A stretch of 64,000 nucleotides of DNA from Neisseria perflava (GTDB lineage: Bacteria > Pseudomonadota > Gammaproteobacteria > Burkholderiales > Neisseriaceae), in NCBI RefSeq assembly GCF_019334725.1, contig NZ_CP079818.1, positions 2,170,001 through 2,234,000 on the forward strand. Direction: 5' to 3'. Position 1 is the first letter of the stretch. Every line of letters begins with the position of its first letter. Of the stretch, positions 34,448-43,187 are shown piece after piece. Under the pieces are notes generated by a model. That model was not told where the DNA came from. It ran no database searches and was given only the letters and a program-made list of their open reading frames with translations. The translations under genes and the position numbers were made by a program.

Positions 34448-35860
34448 TCAAGCCTGATACTTAATCATGTAGGAGGCCTTAGCATCAATCCAATGTTCAC
34501 CACCTGGCTGAACAATTTTAGACACCAGCTTATCCAAGTCGCGTAAATAATCGGTTGATTTTTGGCTGTTGATAATGACGACAACCAGCAACGGCTTTTC
34601 GCCCAACCAATACCCTGCCAGTGCGCGGACATCTTTAAGCGTACCGGTTTTAAGGCGTAAGTTTTCACCGGGCTGTTTCAAGCGTGTTTTAAGCGTGCCG
34701 TCTTTACCGGCAATCGGCAGCGTACTGATAAACTCGTTTTTAAACGGGCTGAAGTAGGCTTTTTCCAATATTTGCGCCATCATGCGCGCATTGAGCCGTT
34801 CGACGCGGGACAGGCCTGAGCCGTTTTCCAACACCAGCCCTTCCGTATTGATACCGGCAACCGCCAGCTCGCTTTTTACGATAGACGCGGCCTTAGTCTG
34901 CGCCAGCTTGTAATCAGGCATGTTTCCGGCAAATTTAAGGAAAACCGAACGGGCAATCAGATTATTGGAATGCTTGTTCATATCGGTGAGGATATCGGTA
35001 AGCGGTTTGGATAGATGACTTGCCAACACATGCGCATCATGAGGCGCGACACCTGTCATCAGGCCGTCTGAAACCGTGCCGTCTTGTTGACGCCATTGGT
35101 TCACAAAACTTTTGCCGACATATTCTTTCATGCTGTACATATTCAGATACAGTTCTCGTCCCAAGCAGCTTTCCGGCAGCTTGCCCGACACGGTCAGCGT
35201 ATTGTTTTTATAGGAAGTCTTCATGTGGTTTTTTAAAACACTGCACTTCCCTTCTTTATTCTCAAGCGTCAATTTGTTTTGAATGTTCAGATTCGGCAGC
35301 GGCGGATTGGTACGGATGACCAAGCTTCCGTCTTCTTCTTTTTCAGCACGAAGTTCAACGGTTTTATACGCCAACATATTGGGGTCGGGCGGCGTCATAA
35401 AGCTTTCGGCAGAATCGGAAGCAAAATCATCCGGATTCTTCACATCGCCCCACAGGCTGCGGTCAAGTATCAGATGCCCATCAATATGGCGTATGCCCTT
35501 ATCGCGCATCTGTTGCTGCATTTGAACCAGATCATGCTGGTCAAACACAGGATCGCCACTCCCCACCCAATACACGTTGCCTTTCAACGTATCGCCTTTG
35601 ATTGAGCCGTTGGTTTTAAACTCAGTTTTCCAACGATAATCGCCGCCCAGCATACGAAACGCGGTAAACGCCGTTACCAGCTTCATGGTCGAAGCAGGAT
35701 TGCGCAATTCATCGGCACGGTGTTCGGCAATCACTTTGCCGCTGTCCAATTCCTGCACATAAACAGAAATCTCGTTTTCAGGAATACGTCCGAAATCCAA
35801 AGCCCATGATGGACAAACCGCCATCATCAGGCTGATTGATAAAATGCTTTTCAACTTCAT
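34448..35860 (-). CDS. dacB: D-alanyl-D-alanine carboxypeptidase/endopeptidase (PBP4/DacB class)
   Basis: A periplasmic class C low-molecular-weight penicillin-binding protein that trims D-Ala and cuts 4-3 cross-links; the neisserial counterpart is called PBP3. The 470-aa protein has a signal peptide (residues 1-20, PSWA), the SxxK motif Ser57-Thr-Met-Lys60, SNN in NKHSNNLIAR, and KTG in RLKTGTLKD. A DUS lies inside the coding region. It is divergent from nothing close; its terminator adjoins the IS. Confidence 0.94.
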   Translation of the reverse strand: MKLKSILSISLMMAVCPSWALDFGRIPENEISVYVQELDSGKVIAEHRADELRNPASTMKLVTAFTAFRMLGGDYRWKTEFKTNGSIKGDTLKGNVYWVGSGDPVFDQHDLVQMQQQMRDKGIRHIDGHLILDRSLWGDVKNPDDFASDSAESFMTPPDPNMLAYKTVELRAEKEEDGSLVIRTNPPLPNLNIQNKLTLENKEGKCSVLKNHMKTSYKNNTLTVSGKLPESCLGRELYLNMYSMKEYVGKSFVNQWRQQDGTVSDGLMTGVAPHDAHVLASHLSKPLTDILTDMNKHSNNLIARSVFLKFAGNMPDYKLAQTKAASIVKSELAVAGINTEGLVLENGSGLSRVERLNARMMAQILEKAYFSPFKNEFISTLPIAGKDGTLKTRLKQPGENLRLKTGTLKDVRALAGYWLGEKPLLVVVIINSQKSTDYLRDLDKLVSKIVQPGGEHWIDAKASYMIKYQA

Positions 35861-35895
35861 TGTGTTACAAAATCTTATAAATTCTTACGAGGTAC

Positions 35896-35929
35896 TTAGG
35901 CCGTCTGAACGTTTCAGACGGCCTTTTTA
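35896..35929 (-). terminator. DUS terminator downstream of emrB-like gene
   Basis: AGGCCGTCTGAA-CG-TTCAGACGGCCT-type hairpin just past the exporter stop codon, between it and dacB. T-rich on the plus side, weaker on the minus side. Confidence 0.6.
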
Positions 35930-35930
35930 T

Positions 35931-37358
35931 TTATTTCTGATGCGCTTTCAAACGCAAAGCAAACATGACGACCACAACACCGACAACCAAAGCGCAACCC
36001 ATCGCCAAATGGATACCGTCCAACATTGCCTGTTGCGGCATATCTGCGCTGGAAAGTTTCTCGCCGATATTGGTCGCACCGACGAAAAACGCCGCGCCGA
36101 TGGCACCGGCAATCGGGTTGATGGTGGTCAGAATCGCCGCACCGTGCGAATTGAGCGTTTTCGGCAACGCGTTCAGACCATGGGTTTCGCCGGTTACACA
36201 AGCAGACACGGAAAGCGCCAATAGCGTAAACATCGCCGTCAACATCACCACTTGCGTATCAATCCGCAAAAACAGCCACAATACTGCCAGCGACACCACC
36301 AGCATCACTGTTGCTGGCAAGACGACAAAACGTCCACCCTTTTTGTCCAACAATTTGCCGAACAAAGGCGCGGCAACCGCTTGGGCAATGCTGGCAGGCA
36401 TCAGAATCAGACCGGTTGCCGTACCGGTCAGCATCAACACTTGCTGCGTGTACATCGGTACCATCAGCTCCAAGCCCAAAAACAGGAATACCGCACCGGC
36501 CAAAATCACAACGCAATATCTGAACTGTTTGTATTCAAACGCACGAAGGTTCAACAACGGCGTAGCCAAACGGAACTGCCGGTGCGCAAACCAACCCACC
36601 AGTACAACGGAAGCGGCAAAGAGCAGGATAAATTCCAGCAGCGGTATATGGGCACAATTACTGCTCGCATAAACCAACCCGCCGAAGCCCGCAATCGACA
36701 GCACAGCCGACAACATATCAATTTTCGGACGGTTGATGTTGCTCAAATTGACCGTCAAATATTTGCCCACCAGCACCATCGCCGCCAACATAAACGGCGC
36801 GGTAAAGCCGAACAGCACGCGCCAATGCGTATGGTCGATGATGATGCCCGACAGCGTCGGCCCCATTGCGGGCGCGGCGGTAAACATCATGGTAATCACG
36901 CCCATCGCCGTTCCGCGCTTGTTGGGCGGGAAAATCGACAATACGCCGTTAAACAGAAGCGGGACGAAAAACGCGGCAGACACTGCCTGTACCATACGCC
37001 CGACCACCAATACACCAAACGTCGGTGCAAACGCACAAATCAGCGAGCCTGCTAAAAACGTTGCCTGCGTAAACAGCACCATTTTGCGCGTTTCAAACCA
37101 TTGAATCACGCCTGCCGTAATCGGCGTAAATGCCCCCATAACCAGCAAAAATCCCGTCGTCAGCCATTGAACCGTGGTCTTATCGACACCGAAATCCTTC
37201 ATAATCGGCGTGAGCGCGACATTCAGCAGCGTGTCGTTGAGATAGCCGAAAAATGCGCCGATGAATAAGGTGGCGACAATGGTTTTAGCAGGAAAGTTGG
37301 GATTATCGGCGTAGTATTCGTGTGCCGTTTCGCCCTCTTGCAAATCAGAAGCGTGCAT
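35931..37358 (-). CDS. EmrB/QacA-type MFS multidrug exporter (DHA2)
   Basis: A 475-aa inner-membrane proton-driven drug efflux protein of the 14-helix DHA2 family. It has the typical first-helix LNDTLLNVALTPIMKDFGV, the WLTTGFLLVMGAFTPITAGVIQWF region, and motif-C-like GPTLSGIIIDHTHWR. The start at 37358 (MHASDLQEGET) is chosen; the frame stays open through the IS end to 37547 but those residues are IS sequence. No EmrA-type membrane-fusion partner is adjacent. An IS30-family element begins 60 bases upstream and may have changed its promoter. Confidence 0.88.
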   Translation of the reverse strand: MHASDLQEGETAHEYYADNPNFPAKTIVATLFIGAFFGYLNDTLLNVALTPIMKDFGVDKTTVQWLTTGFLLVMGAFTPITAGVIQWFETRKMVLFTQATFLAGSLICAFAPTFGVLVVGRMVQAVSAAFFVPLLFNGVLSIFPPNKRGTAMGVITMMFTAAPAMGPTLSGIIIDHTHWRVLFGFTAPFMLAAMVLVGKYLTVNLSNINRPKIDMLSAVLSIAGFGGLVYASSNCAHIPLLEFILLFAASVVLVGWFAHRQFRLATPLLNLRAFEYKQFRYCVVILAGAVFLFLGLELMVPMYTQQVLMLTGTATGLILMPASIAQAVAAPLFGKLLDKKGGRFVVLPATVMLVVSLAVLWLFLRIDTQVVMLTAMFTLLALSVSACVTGETHGLNALPKTLNSHGAAILTTINPIAGAIGAAFFVGATNIGEKLSSADMPQQAMLDGIHLAMGCALVVGVVVVMFALRLKAHQK

Positions 37359-37417
37359 AATAATTTGAAATATCAGCAAAACCGTTATTTTAGCATAAAC
37401 CATTTTGACAGGCCAGC

Positions 37418-38491
37418 GGATTCGGATTTGAAGTGCAACTTTCCCTAACAGAAAAAGGCCAGTATGCGGTAGCATACGGCCTTTCCTGCAAGAAAGATTG
37501 CCATGAGCTACACACAACTGACCCAAGACGAACGATACCACATCCAATACCTATCCCGCCACTGCACCCTCACCGAAATCGCCAAACAGCTTAACCGCCA
37601 CAAAAGCACCATCAGCCGAGAAATCAAGCGGCACTGCTTACAAGGGCAACAATACAGCGCCGAAAAAGCCCAGCGGCAAAGCCAGACTATCAAGCAGCGT
37701 AAGCGACAACCCTATAAGCTCGATTCGCAGCTGATTCAACACATAGACACCCTTATCCGCCGCAAACTTAGTCCCGAACAAATATGCGGCTACCTGCACA
37801 AACACCACCAAATCACGCTCCACCATAGCACCATTTACCGCTACCTTCACCAAGACAAAAGCAACGGCGGCACTTTGTGGCAACATCTCAGAATATGCAG
37901 CAAACCCTACCGAAAACGCTACGGCAGCACATGGACCAGAGGCAAAGTACCCAACCGTGTCGGCATAGAAAACCGACCCGCCGTCGTCGACCAAAAATCC
38001 CGTATCGGCGATTGGGAGGCCGACACCATCGTCGGCAAAGGCCAGAAAAGCGCATTATTGACCTTGGTCGAACGCGTTACCCGCTACACCATCATCTGCA
38101 AATTGAAGAACTTAAAAGCCGAAGACACTGCCCGGGCAGCCGTTAGGGCATTAAAGGTTCATAAAGTCAGAGTGCACACCATCACCATGGATAACGGCAA
38201 AGAGTTCTACCAACACACCAAAATAACCAAAGCATTGAAAGCGGAGACTTATTTTTGCCGCCCTTACCATTCTTGGGAGAAAGGGCTGAATGAGAACACC
38301 AACGGACTCATCCGGCAATACTTCCCCAAACAAACCGATTTCCGCAACATCAGTGATCGGGAGATACGCAGGGTTCAAGATGAGTTGAACCACCGACCAA
38401 GAAAAACACTTGGCTACGAAACGCCAAGTGTTTTATTCTTGAATCTGTTCCAACCACTAATACACTAGTGTTGCACTTGAAATCCGAATCC
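37418..38491 (+). mobile_element. IS30-family insertion sequence, IS1655-like, apparently intact
   Basis: About 22-bp terminal inverted repeats, GGATTCGGATTTGAAGTGCAAC (37418-37439) and its complement at 38470-38491, with one mismatch; the exact outer bases are uncertain. No target duplication is obvious. It contains one full-length transposase gene. A hairpin (37457-37481: GGCC-A-GTATGC, loop, GCATAC-GGCC) stands just before the transposase start and could block read-in translation from outside promoters. Confidence 0.85.
37503..38468 (+). CDS. IS30-family transposase (IS1655-like)
   Basis: 321 aa, uninterrupted. The N-terminal helix-turn-helix (LTEIAKQLNRHKSTISREIKRH) binds the element's ends. 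The DDE catalytic core is complete: Asp in GDWEADTIVGKG, Asp in ITMDNGKEF, and Glu in the ENTNGLIRQYFPK segment. Full length for the family, so the element may still be mobile. Confidence 0.95.
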   Translation: MSYTQLTQDERYHIQYLSRHCTLTEIAKQLNRHKSTISREIKRHCLQGQQYSAEKAQRQSQTIKQRKRQPYKLDSQLIQHIDTLIRRKLSPEQICGYLHKHHQITLHHSTIYRYLHQDKSNGGTLWQHLRICSKPYRKRYGSTWTRGKVPNRVGIENRPAVVDQKSRIGDWEADTIVGKGQKSALLTLVERVTRYTIICKLKNLKAEDTARAAVRALKVHKVRVHTITMDNGKEFYQHTKITKALKAETYFCRPYHSWEKGLNENTNGLIRQYFPKQTDFRNISDREIRRVQDELNHRPRKTLGYETPSVLFLNLFQPLIH

Positions 38492-38577
38492 AAGGCCGTC
38501 TGAACCCTTGACCGCATCCCCAGACAACACTAAAATTTAGAATCGTTTTCATTTTTATTATTAAACAGGAGAAAAAC

Positions 38578-39144
38578 ATGTCAAAGAAAGTCAGCATCTT
38601 AGTCGGCAGTCTGCGTAAAGGCTCGTTTGCACGAAAAATCGCACAAAACGTCATTTCCATGTTCCCCGAAGGCTACGAAGCGCAAATCGTCGAAATCGGC
38701 CATTTGCCTTTATACAACTTCGACTACGACGATCCTGCCGTTACCGACTTCCCCACTCCGTCCAGCTATACCGAGTTCCGTGAAACCATCAAAGCCTCTG
38801 CCGGCGTATTGTTCGTGACTTCCGAAAACAACCGTACCGTCCCCGCCTGCCTGAAAAACGCCATCGACATCGGTTCCAAACCCAATGCCGATGTTGCCTG
38901 GAAGAAAACACCGGCCGGCATCATCAGCCATTCTGTCGGTAAAATGGGCGGCTATAGCGCGCAAAAAAATCTGCGCCTTGCCCTTTCGTATTTCGATATG
39001 CCGCTGACCGGCCAGCCGGAAGTGTTCCTCGGCAACTCGCCTACCCTGTTTGACGACAACGGCCAGCTCATCGAATCCGCGCGCGGCTTTGTTCAAGGCT
39101 ATATCGACCAATTGGTTGCCTTGATTGAGAAAAACCCTAAATAA
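38578..39144 (+). CDS. NAD(P)H-dependent FMN reductase (YieF/ChrR-like flavoprotein)
   Basis: A 188-aa flavodoxin-fold reductase with the N-terminal phosphate loop ILVGSLRKGSFARKIA, PLYNFDYDD and FVTSENNRTVPACLKNAIDIGS, typical of the NADPH-dependent FMN reductase family that reduces quinones, azo compounds or chromate. AGGAG precedes the ATG. The IS30-family element ends 86 bases upstream; a DUS lies in that gap. Confidence 0.88.
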   Translation: MSKKVSILVGSLRKGSFARKIAQNVISMFPEGYEAQIVEIGHLPLYNFDYDDPAVTDFPTPSSYTEFRETIKASAGVLFVTSENNRTVPACLKNAIDIGSKPNADVAWKKTPAGIISHSVGKMGGYSAQKNLRLALSYFDMPLTGQPEVFLGNSPTLFDDNGQLIESARGFVQGYIDQLVALIEKNPK

Positions 39145-39158
39145 TCGGGATTGAAGCA

Positions 39159-39196
39159 TACAGGCCGTCTGAAAACCGAATTTCAGACGGCCTCAT
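39159..39196 (+). terminator. DUS inverted-repeat after the flavoprotein gene
   Basis: AGGCCGTCTGAAA / TTTCAGACGGCCT with a short loop. Few T residues follow, so efficiency is uncertain. Confidence 0.6.
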
Positions 39197-39289
39197 CTTT
39201 TGCAAAAAATCAGTTTTTCAATAGTTCCTAAATTTTTACTAATTGAGTGCAGTTATAATCACTATCCACCCATCCTCCGGAGAACTTCC

Positions 39290-39967
39290 ATGCGCGTATT
39301 ATTGGTTGAAGACGATGCCATGATTGCCCAAGCCGTCAGTGCCAATCTGAAAGACACCGGCTACGCTGTCGATTGGGTCAGCCGCGGTTCGGAAGTTGCC
39401 GCAGCAGTGGCGGCGCAAGCATACGATTTGCTGCTCTTGGATTTGGGTTTGCCCGGTAAAGACGGTTTGGACGTATTGGCGCAAATCCGCAACGGCGGCT
39501 GTACCGTTCCCGTCTTAATCGTGACCGCGCGCGACGATTTGCACAGCCGGCTCAACGGCCTAGACGGCGGCGCAGACGACTACATCGTCAAACCCTTCGA
39601 CATGGCGGAACTGCAAGCCCGTATGCGCGCCGTATTGCGCCGACACGGCGGACAGGCGCAAACGCTGCTGAGCAACGGCATCATCACGCTCAACCCTTCC
39701 ACCCATCAGGCGGAAGTGGTCGGGCAGGAACAGGCCATCATGCTCAGCAACAAAGAATTTGCCGTCCTCCAAGCCCTGCTGCTGCGTCCGGGCATGATTC
39801 TGTCGCGCAGCGATTTGGAAGACAAAATTTACGGCTGGGGCGAAGAAGTCGAAAGCAACGCCGTTGACTTCCTGATTCACGCCTTACGCAAAAAACTCGG
39901 CAAAGAAGCAATTCAAAACGTCCGCGGGGTTGGCTGGCTGGTTGCACAAAACAACCAGGCCGTCTGA
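39290..39967 (+). CDS. OmpR-family response regulator (QseB/PmrA-like)
   Basis: A 225-aa DNA-binding response regulator. The receiver domain has the acidic pair Asp8/Asp9, phospho-acceptor Asp51 (LLLLDLGLPG) and the conserved Lys in VKPFDMAEL. The winged-helix output domain begins around TLNPSTHQAEV and includes the recognition segment VESNAVDFLIHALRKKLG. The start at 39290 follows CCGGAG; the open frame from 39200 is leader. Its last residues QAV and stop codon come from an in-frame DUS. The cognate kinase follows after 29 bases. Confidence 0.92.
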   Translation: MRVLLVEDDAMIAQAVSANLKDTGYAVDWVSRGSEVAAAVAAQAYDLLLLDLGLPGKDGLDVLAQIRNGGCTVPVLIVTARDDLHSRLNGLDGGADDYIVKPFDMAELQARMRAVLRRHGGQAQTLLSNGIITLNPSTHQAEVVGQEQAIMLSNKEFAVLQALLLRPGMILSRSDLEDKIYGWGEEVESNAVDFLIHALRKKLGKEAIQNVRGVGWLVAQNNQAV

Positions 39968-39996
39968 AAAACCACAACAATATCAACACACAAACC

Positions 39997-41310
39997 ATGC
40001 AACGCCTTATCCACACCATCAAACAATCCCTGCAAGTTAAGATCAGCCTCGCCCTGATCTGTATGCTCCTGCCCCTCTCCATTCTTGCAGGCATATTTTC
40101 ATATTACGATACTTATCACGAGACCCAAGAGGTTCAAGACGACCTGTTGCGCCAAGTCGCGAACTATCTCGATCCGAGTGATGCCGATGACGAAAATCAC
40201 TCGCTCGACAACGACAACAAGATTTCCGTTCAATTTCCCAATACGCCCAACCCCATTGTCAGCCTGCCTAAGCAGATTTCAGACGGCCTGCACACCATTC
40301 AGGCCGATGACGACGACGATTACTACCGCGTTTATACCCGTAATACCAAGCAAGGCCGCATCGCCGTCATGCAGGAAAGCGACTATCGCGAAGAGCTGGC
40401 CGAAATGGCCGCCGTGCAGAGCATCCTCCCCATGCTCCTCGCCCTGCCTCTGATTATCCTGCTCACCGTCTGGATTACCCACCGCGCCATGCGTTCTGTC
40501 AAAATCCTGTCCAACGATTTGGAACAGCGCCAAATCAACGACCTCTCGCCGATGGACACGCAAAACATTCCCAGCGAAATCCAAGGCTTTGTCGTCGCCA
40601 TCAACAATCTGTTGCAACGTACCGATGAAAACGTCCGCCAACAGCAACGCTTTATCGCCGATGCCGCACACGAATTGCGCAGCCCTATGACTGCCCTTTC
40701 CCTTCAGGCAGAGCGGCTCAACAATATGCAGCTGTCCGCCGAAGCACGCGAGCAGTCCGCCCTGTTGCAACAAAGCATACAGCGCAACCGCCACCTGCTC
40801 GAGCAACTCCTTTCCCTCGCACGCGCCCAAGCACCCGAAACCCAACGCCCCAAAACCCTGATCAGCCTGCAAAACCAGTTCCGCCGCGTCTTGCAGGAAC
40901 TCATGCCGCTGGCGCTGGCCAAAGGTCAAGACATCGGCGTCGCCGTTGAAAACGACTGCCAAATCCACGCCGACGACACCGAAATCTACACCCTCATCAA
41001 AACCTTTACCGACAACGCCATCCGCTATACCCCCAAAGGCGGCCGCATCGATTTGGGCTTTGATGAAACCGCCGAATACCTCAACATCTGGGTGGAAGAC
41101 GACGGCCCCGGCATTCCCCCAAGCGAACGCCAACGCGTTATCGACCCCTTCTACCGCATTCTCGGCACCGAACAACAAGGCACCGGCCTGGGGCTTTCCA
41201 TCGCAAACACTATTGTCAAACGCCATCAAGGCCGTCTGAAACTGGCCGACTGCCGACGCTTTGACAGCGGCTTGTTGATTATTGCCGAGTTGGATAAAAA
41301 GACGCTTTAA
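39997..41310 (+). CDS. Sensor histidine kinase partner
   Basis: A 437-aa inner-membrane kinase with TM1 at about residues 15-35 and TM2 at about 145-165. The periplasmic loop is markedly acidic (SDADDENHSLDNDN and a DDDDD run). A HAMP-like segment follows, then the dimerisation helix with His225 (AAHELRSPM). The ATPase domain has the N box TDNAIRYTPKGG, DDGPGIP and GTGLGLSIAN. The acidic loop resembles the metal- or cationic-peptide-sensing loops of PmrB/PhoQ/QseC relatives, but the signal is not known. An internal DUS lies near the 3' end. Confidence 0.92.
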   Translation: MQRLIHTIKQSLQVKISLALICMLLPLSILAGIFSYYDTYHETQEVQDDLLRQVANYLDPSDADDENHSLDNDNKISVQFPNTPNPIVSLPKQISDGLHTIQADDDDDYYRVYTRNTKQGRIAVMQESDYREELAEMAAVQSILPMLLALPLIILLTVWITHRAMRSVKILSNDLEQRQINDLSPMDTQNIPSEIQGFVVAINNLLQRTDENVRQQQRFIADAAHELRSPMTALSLQAERLNNMQLSAEAREQSALLQQSIQRNRHLLEQLLSLARAQAPETQRPKTLISLQNQFRRVLQELMPLALAKGQDIGVAVENDCQIHADDTEIYTLIKTFTDNAIRYTPKGGRIDLGFDETAEYLNIWVEDDGPGIPPSERQRVIDPFYRILGTEQQGTGLGLSIANTIVKRHQGRLKLADCRRFDSGLLIIAELDKKTL

Positions 41311-41375
41311 ATAATCGACCCGCTCAAATTGATTTATCTAGCTTTAACCCGATAAATGAAAACGTTTTAAAACCA

Positions 41376-41414
41376 AAGACCGTCTGAAAATACCTTTCAG
41401 ACGGTCTTTTTTAT
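41376..41414 (+). terminator. Variant-DUS terminator after the kinase
   Basis: AAAGACCGTCTGAAA pairs with TTTCAGACGGTCTTT, followed by T residues. The G-to-A change in the DUS is compensated by C-to-T in the opposite arm. Confidence 0.85.
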
Positions 41415-41440
41415 ATTTTAAAGCAAACCTCATTCATTCT

Positions 41441-42520
41441 TCACAAATACGGCTGCAAGGTTTGGCGGAGGATTTCCATATCGGTAATTTCGGTGATATT
41501 GGCTTTGCCCAAGTATTCCAAACCGACAAAACGCATGATGCCGCTGCTGACTTTTTTGTCGTGGCTCATGTGTTCAATCCATTTTTCAAAGGAGAAAACA
41601 GGCGGCGCAGACGGGAGGGAAGCGGCTTCCATTAAAGCGGCAATGCGGTCGGTATCGGCTTGTTGGGTTTTGCCCAACATTTGCGACAAACGGGAAGCAA
41701 GGACGCAACCGGCGGCAACGGCTTCGCCGTGCAACCATACGCCGTAACCCATTTCGGCTTCGATGGCATGGCCGAAAGTGTGGCCGAGATTAAGCCATGC
41801 GCGGATGCCCTGCTCGGTTTCGTCTTGGGCAACAATATCGGCCTTCATTTTGCAGCAATGATAAACGGCTTCTGCCATTTTTTCTTGATGTTGCGCCATC
41901 AGGTCGGCCATATTTTCTTCCAACCAAGCAAAAAATTCAGCATCGCCCAATGCGCCGTATTTGATGACTTCCGCCATACCTGCAGAAAGCTCGCGTTGCG
42001 GCAGCGTTTGCAGGGCGGTCAAATCGGCTAAAACGGCTTGCGGCTGGTAGAACGCGCCAATCATGTTTTTACCGAGCGGATGGTTGATAGCGGTTTTACC
42101 GCCAACCGAGGAATCAACCTGGCTGAGCAATGTGGTCGGCACTTGGATAAAAGGTGCGCCACGCTGATAAGTCGCCGCGGCAAAGCCGACCATATCGCCT
42201 ATCACACCGCCGCCCAAAGCGATTAAAGTGGTTTTGCGCTCGGCACGGTTTTGCATCAGGCCATCGTAAATCAGGTTGAGCGTCTGCCAGTTTTTATATT
42301 CTTCGCCGTCGGGAAGGATGATGCTGAAATGCGGCATGCCCAGTCTGTCTAAGGCCGTCTGAAGCTGTTTGAGATAAAGCGGCGCAACGGTTTCGTTGGT
42401 AATGATGGCTGCTTTTTTGCCTAAATAGGGCTGAAGCAGCGTATCGGCCTGCTCAATCAGTTTATGCCCGATAAAGATGGGATATTGATGGGACGGGGTT
42501 TGGACAGTCAGGGTGCGCAT
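41441..42520 (-). CDS. aroB: 3-Dehydroquinate synthase
   Basis: The second step of the shikimate pathway: DAHP to 3-dehydroquinate, using NAD and zinc. The 359-aa protein has GGGVIGDMVGFAAATYQRG (NAD loop), DSSVGGKTAINHPLGKN, and the zinc His in LNLGHTFGHAIE. The start at 42520 (MRTLTVQTP) is preferred over 42535. It follows aroK by 22 bases, as in the conserved pilQ-aroK-aroB order. A DUS lies within the coding sequence (about 42353). Confidence 0.97.
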   Translation of the reverse strand: MRTLTVQTPSHQYPIFIGHKLIEQADTLLQPYLGKKAAIITNETVAPLYLKQLQTALDRLGMPHFSIILPDGEEYKNWQTLNLIYDGLMQNRAERKTTLIALGGGVIGDMVGFAAATYQRGAPFIQVPTTLLSQVDSSVGGKTAINHPLGKNMIGAFYQPQAVLADLTALQTLPQRELSAGMAEVIKYGALGDAEFFAWLEENMADLMAQHQEKMAEAVYHCCKMKADIVAQDETEQGIRAWLNLGHTFGHAIEAEMGYGVWLHGEAVAAGCVLASRLSQMLGKTQQADTDRIAALMEAASLPSAPPVFSFEKWIEHMSHDKKVSSGIMRFVGLEYLGKANITEITDMEILRQTLQPYL

Positions 42521-42542
42521 GATGTTCCTTTGCAAAGCGTGT

Positions 42543-43064
42543 TTATTCGCCTAAAGCCTGCATCAGGCGTTTGAGCGTTTTGTGGCAGCTGTCGGATTCG
42601 ATGACGAGATGGGCGGTTTGACGGTACAGCGTATCGCGTTGATCATACAGCTCTTGCAGTTTGGCCAAAGGGTCGGCAACTTGCAACAGCGGCCGGTTGC
42701 TGTCGTAACGGGTACGCTCCAGCAAGGTTTCGGGGCTGGCATGCAGATAAACAACCATACCGTTTTGGCGCAAAATCTGTCTGTTTTCACTGCGCAACAC
42801 GGAGCCGCCACCAGTCGATAAAACGATGTTGCGCCGGGAAGCGAGCTTCTTCAGCATATTGGTTTCGCGGTTGCGGAAGCCTTCCTCCCCTTCCATCTCA
42901 AAAATAGTCGGAATGGATACGCCTGAAGAAGTGCAGATTTCGTAGTCGCTGTCGTAAAACGGGCATTCAAACATTTGGGCAAGCTGCTTGCCTAAAGTGG
43001 TTTTACCCGCGCCCATCAGCCCGATTAAAATTAAATTACCGTTGATTTTTTCCATGTGGGTCAT
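42543..43064 (-). CDS. aroK: Shikimate kinase
   Basis: Phosphorylates shikimate with ATP. The 173-aa P-loop kinase has Walker A GLMGAGKTTLGK, DSD (YDSDYEI) for substrate, FRNRE, and the GGGSV loop. An alternative ATG three codons in (43055) would give MEKINGN and is about equally likely as the start. It is co-oriented with aroB and downstream of pilQ. Confidence 0.96.
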   Translation of the reverse strand: MTHMEKINGNLILIGLMGAGKTTLGKQLAQMFECPFYDSDYEICTSSGVSIPTIFEMEGEEGFRNRETNMLKKLASRRNIVLSTGGGSVLRSENRQILRQNGMVVYLHASPETLLERTRYDSNRPLLQVADPLAKLQELYDQRDTLYRQTAHLVIESDSCHKTLKRLMQALGE

Positions 43065-43102
43065 TTTATACGATATGGTGGTTTCGTGGAAAAGTTCGTC
43101 GT

Positions 43103-43139
43103 TTTTCAGACGGCCTTTTCGTCTCAGGCCGTCTGAAAA
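43103..43139. repeat. Inverted DUS pair between pilQ and aroK
   Basis: TTTTTCAGACGGCCTTTT...AGGCCGTCTGAAAAC in the outward order. It may partly insulate the pil genes from aroK-aroB. Confidence 0.6.
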
Positions 43140-43187
43140 CCAAAACAGGCATACCTTTGCAGATATGCCTGTTTGTCATTTTAAAAA

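Noticed and set aside
37410..37421. Target-site duplication of the IS30-family element
   Set aside because: No convincing matching direct repeat was found at the two ends; the exact outer bases of the element are uncertain.
37359..37547. 63-residue N-terminal extension of the EmrB-like exporter
   Set aside because: The extension runs through the end of the IS30-family element, so it is chance open frame, and the normal family start is at 37358.
38500..38577. Fur-like AT-rich site upstream of the flavoprotein gene
   Set aside because: The sequence around ATCGTTTTCATTTTTATTA resembles a Fur half-site only loosely and could arise by AT-richness.
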